Origin: Lineus longissimus
Taxonomy: Eukaryota > Nemertea > Pilidiophora > Heteronemertea > Lineidae
Direction: 5' to 3'
Length of the DNA stretch: 64,000 bases
NCBI RefSeq assembly: GCF_910592395.1
Contig: NC_088312.1
Coordinates: 5,208,001-5,272,000 of the forward strand
The notes under the pieces were generated by a model. The model was not told the DNA's origin. It saw only the letters and a program-made list of their open reading frames with translations, and did no database searches. Position 1 is the stretch's first letter. Each line of letters begins with the position of its first letter. Below, in pieces: positions 61,560 through 64,000 of this stretch. A program made the translations under genes and the position numbers.

Positions 61560-62707
61560 CTGGAAAATAGCAGCAGAAAGGCATTTTGAGACCAAGTGAG
61601 GCCGGGAGCAGAAGATATTGAGGGGCATACCATGAGTAAGAAATCGCCCGATGGACCTCACTTATCGTGAAATAAATGAGCCTCCGCAGTCTGCGGCTGA
61701 TGGGTCAAACATGATGAACCATCTTTTTGGTGGAAAATACAGATCACAGGATAATATGAATACGCTGTATGATAAAAGGACTTGAAAATTCTTATGGTTG
61801 AGATACACTCTTGATGAAACAGCTGACTGACTTACAGAGTGACTAAGTACATGCGGGCCCTATACGTGTAACATTTTATAATCGCCCACAAAACAAGAAT
61901 TTGAAATATCTGAGAGAATGACAAAACTGCAGTGGGAAGGTCATGTATATATTCATAACACAACTTCACAATATGCTTCATCATCAAGTTAAACGTTTGC
62001 AATTACACGTTATGCCTGTACACAATGCTACATGCATGCACGTATGGGCATCTCCTCATCTAAGAGAGATTTCATTCGCAGCTATTGTTACTTTCACAAT
62101 TGATTCACATTCAAAATTCTGATTGAATGTATCGGGAGAAAAACAAATGTCCCTGTTTTCATATATTTTCCTTTTCCATAATCTTATCTTCCCATTATTT
62201 CATCAGTAAATCGATATTACATGTATCACAAAATGGCCGAAGTTGAACTTCGACTAAAGACGCCACCCCTTACAAAAGAAAACGACTCATACATTGAGGT
62301 ATTTAAGGCAAACTTCGCTATTTTTGAGGTGCAAGAAAGTAAAAGGGTCATCTCATACAACAAGTAGACCTTAAGAAAAAATAATATTCTTTCCTGAACC
62401 CGAGCAGCATAAATTATCGACGCCATTTGTTCCAGAAGCAGAGAATTGTGACCAATGGTTATGCTAACAATTACTTATTAATCTGCAATATCATGGTGTA
62501 CATTTTATTTACAGCCTTTACTTCAAAAATATATGATAGAAAAAACCCTTTTTTAACCCCAATAGCGTTTTATTTCACCCAAATAGTGATTGCCGCCGCC
62601 GGTATACTACAGCTGCTGTGACAAAACGACAAGTAGTTCGGTCGAGGCAGTTTTTCCTTCAATATCCCGCTTTTATTTAATGATTGCTGATGAAAAAAAG
62701 AACCTAC
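61560..62707 (-). other. 5'-UTR intron of pore-former copy 4
   Basis: Predicted intron between donor GTGCAG|GTAGGT (- strand, 62708/62707) and the acceptor one base before the ATG. No gene inside is supported. Confidence 0.6.
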
Positions 62708-62935
62708 CTGCACAAGAAATGTATGATCCAAGGTTTCAAATATGTTACAGCTATTTAGAAAAGATATGAAGTCCTGTTAGCCTCAATGTTCAGAACCAAA
62801 TCCAAGTCCTCTTTGTTTGGCAAAATAACTATCCTTTCTGGGTTGGTGCAGGGGTTGATATACAGTGACGTCACATTAATGACGTAGGCAGTGTGGCCAG
62901 GAAGTTTGAAACGCACCGCCTGGGCAAACCATAAA
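62708..62935 (-). promoter_or_regulatory. Promoter and non-coding first exon of pore-former copy 4
   Basis: On the - strand: CCCAGGCGGTGCGTTT, then TACGTCATTAATGTGACGTCACTGTATA split over two ACGTCA sites, CCCCTGCAC, CAAACAAAGAGGACTTGG, and TTTGGATCATACATTTCTTGTGCAG up to the donor, each block matching copy 3 in order. TATATC after the CRE-like site could be a weak TATA element. (Motif strings here are described in pieces; see positions 62780-62910.). Confidence 0.65.
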
Positions 62936-63670
62936 GAACCTTTTTTCGCTAGTTCATTTTTCTATGTCCTTTCAATTTTCGATCGTATTTGTTTATTGAA
63001 CTTTATACTTCTATTTTTACAGCATGCAATAGCGAAATTTCGGAGAAAAATTCTGTAATGTTAAAAAGTGCTGAATGGAGCAAAAAGAAACCACAAAACA
63101 TCTTAAATAAAGATATTCTAACACTGCGCGCCATCAACCAAGATGGCCACAAATGTAGCCATTTTGTCGCGTAGCACAATACTTTGAGATGACATACCTC
63201 CGTTACCCGTACTTCGTCATTCATCTAAATGTTTTCCTTCGTTGTTTTAGCATACTTTGTTTTGAAGACGCATGATGAAAGTCTACTCATGTATGTTTGA
63301 ACAAAGATCTTGTCTACATGTTCGTCCCATTGCTGAGGTAATGAAACAAAACTGGTGCACGGGCTCCTAGCTACAACGTTTAGAACATGCAGACATCGTA
63401 CCTGACCAAGAACAAAAGTAAAAGTTCTATCCGCGTTTCAAGATGGCTGCCGCTTCCGCCATCTTGGATTCAACTTCGTGGTGTTTTGCCACTTGAAATC
63501 CTCTTTATTCTGCTATTGTTTCTATGTGTTTCAAATAGTTGGTCAGCACCTGGTGTGAAGTTATATTGCATGATTATCGCTATAATGAAGAAGAGCCAAA
63601 AGAGGAAAACAGAACGACCCAGAACGAAAAGTGAGGGCAAAAGAAAACCCAACTCACTCATTTAAAATGC
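62936..63670. other. Spacer between two head-to-head promoter blocks
   Basis: Sequence between the leftward promoter of pore-former copy 4 and the rightward block at 63671. It includes an inverted pair of ATGGC (YY1-like) motifs at about 63441-63468 (CAAGATGGC / GCCATCTTG). The small open frames have no family resemblance. Confidence 0.5.
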
Positions 63671-63873
63671 TGTCCCAGGCGATGGGTTTAGCAATCTGGC
63701 TACTTTTATCACGTCACCAATAAAACTGACGTCACTGTTCACCTCCTGGTCTCACTAGATGAACAAAACAAAGAGGACATGTTCAGTCCAGGACTGTGAC
63801 AGGCAAAGAACACTCTTTCACTAAAAAGGGGTGTGAACCCTTCTTTAAATTGGATTACAAACTTCTGGGAACG
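63671..63873 (+). promoter_or_regulatory. Third copy of the pore-former promoter/first exon, + orientation
   Basis: On the + strand: TGTCCCAGGCGATGGGTTT, TCACGTCACCAA, CTGACGTCACTGTTC, CAAAACAAAGAGGACATGTT, CCAGGACTGTGACAGG, and AATTGGATTACAAACTTCTG ending at a donor ACG|GTATGT at 63873/63874. The order and spacing match the blocks upstream of pore-former copies 3 and 4, but reversed. It predicts a rightward gene of the same family starting beyond base 64000. Confidence 0.6.
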
Positions 63874-64000
63874 GTATGTACTTGTCATATCAATGTTGTG
63901 TTTGAGATTATGTCCATTTATAGGAAGAATATGAGTAAAACGTCTGAAATATTTGAGTACAAGGCGATACAATATCAGTTCGACGACGAGGCCAGACCCT
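63874..64000 (+). other. Probable 5'-UTR intron start, truncated by window edge
   Basis: Sequence after the donor of the + strand first exon. No coding exon of the predicted gene is reached inside the window. Confidence 0.4.

Overview
This is nuclear DNA of an animal. Genes are split by short to medium GT-AG introns, and the window carries a cyclic-nucleotide phosphodiesterase, a taxilin, foldback elements, a tRNA-derived SINE and minisatellites. The compact introns and abundant AT-rich, tacatgta-type filler suggest a marine invertebrate (echinoderm, hemichordate, lancelet or lophotrochozoan). I cannot place it more narrowly from sequence alone.

Layout. 1-12224 (+): a PDE10A orthologue missing only its extreme N terminus, with 21 exons, tandem GAF domains and an intact catalytic domain. 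16033-20347 (+): a taxilin, a long coiled-coil syntaxin-binding protein, with 11 exons. From 21.6 kb to the end the window changes character. It becomes a four-fold array of convergent gene pairs. In each pair a small four-exon + strand gene (129-134 residues, beta-sandwich pattern resembling HSP20/CS-p23 domains) faces a - strand gene with one coding exon, encoding a 257-284 residue protein of the ETX/MTX2 (aerolysin-type) pore-forming family. Pair 1: 21602-22883 and 25352-26137. Pair 2: 35967-37481 and 39165-39938. Pair 3: 50867-52628 and 53371-54225. Pair 4: 58039-59906 and 60758-61558. The gaps between pairs hold repeats, notably a 69-bp x 7 minisatellite, a 105-bp x 5 minisatellite and several foldback (MITE-like) elements.

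How the genes may work together. Both partners fall into the same two subfamilies (pairs 1+2 versus pairs 3+4), so the pair appears to have been duplicated and diversified as a unit. The pore-former family members here have no visible signal peptide, and the partner resembles the cytosolic HSP20/p23 chaperone fold. A chaperone, inhibitor or assembly-factor role for the small protein is therefore a reasonable hypothesis, but it is inference. Pore-former genes 3 and 4 share a conserved promoter plus non-coding first exon containing TGACGTCA. A third copy of that block, in + orientation, lies at about 63.67-63.87 kb and predicts another family member beyond the window edge. I regard this paired array as the main discovery in the window.
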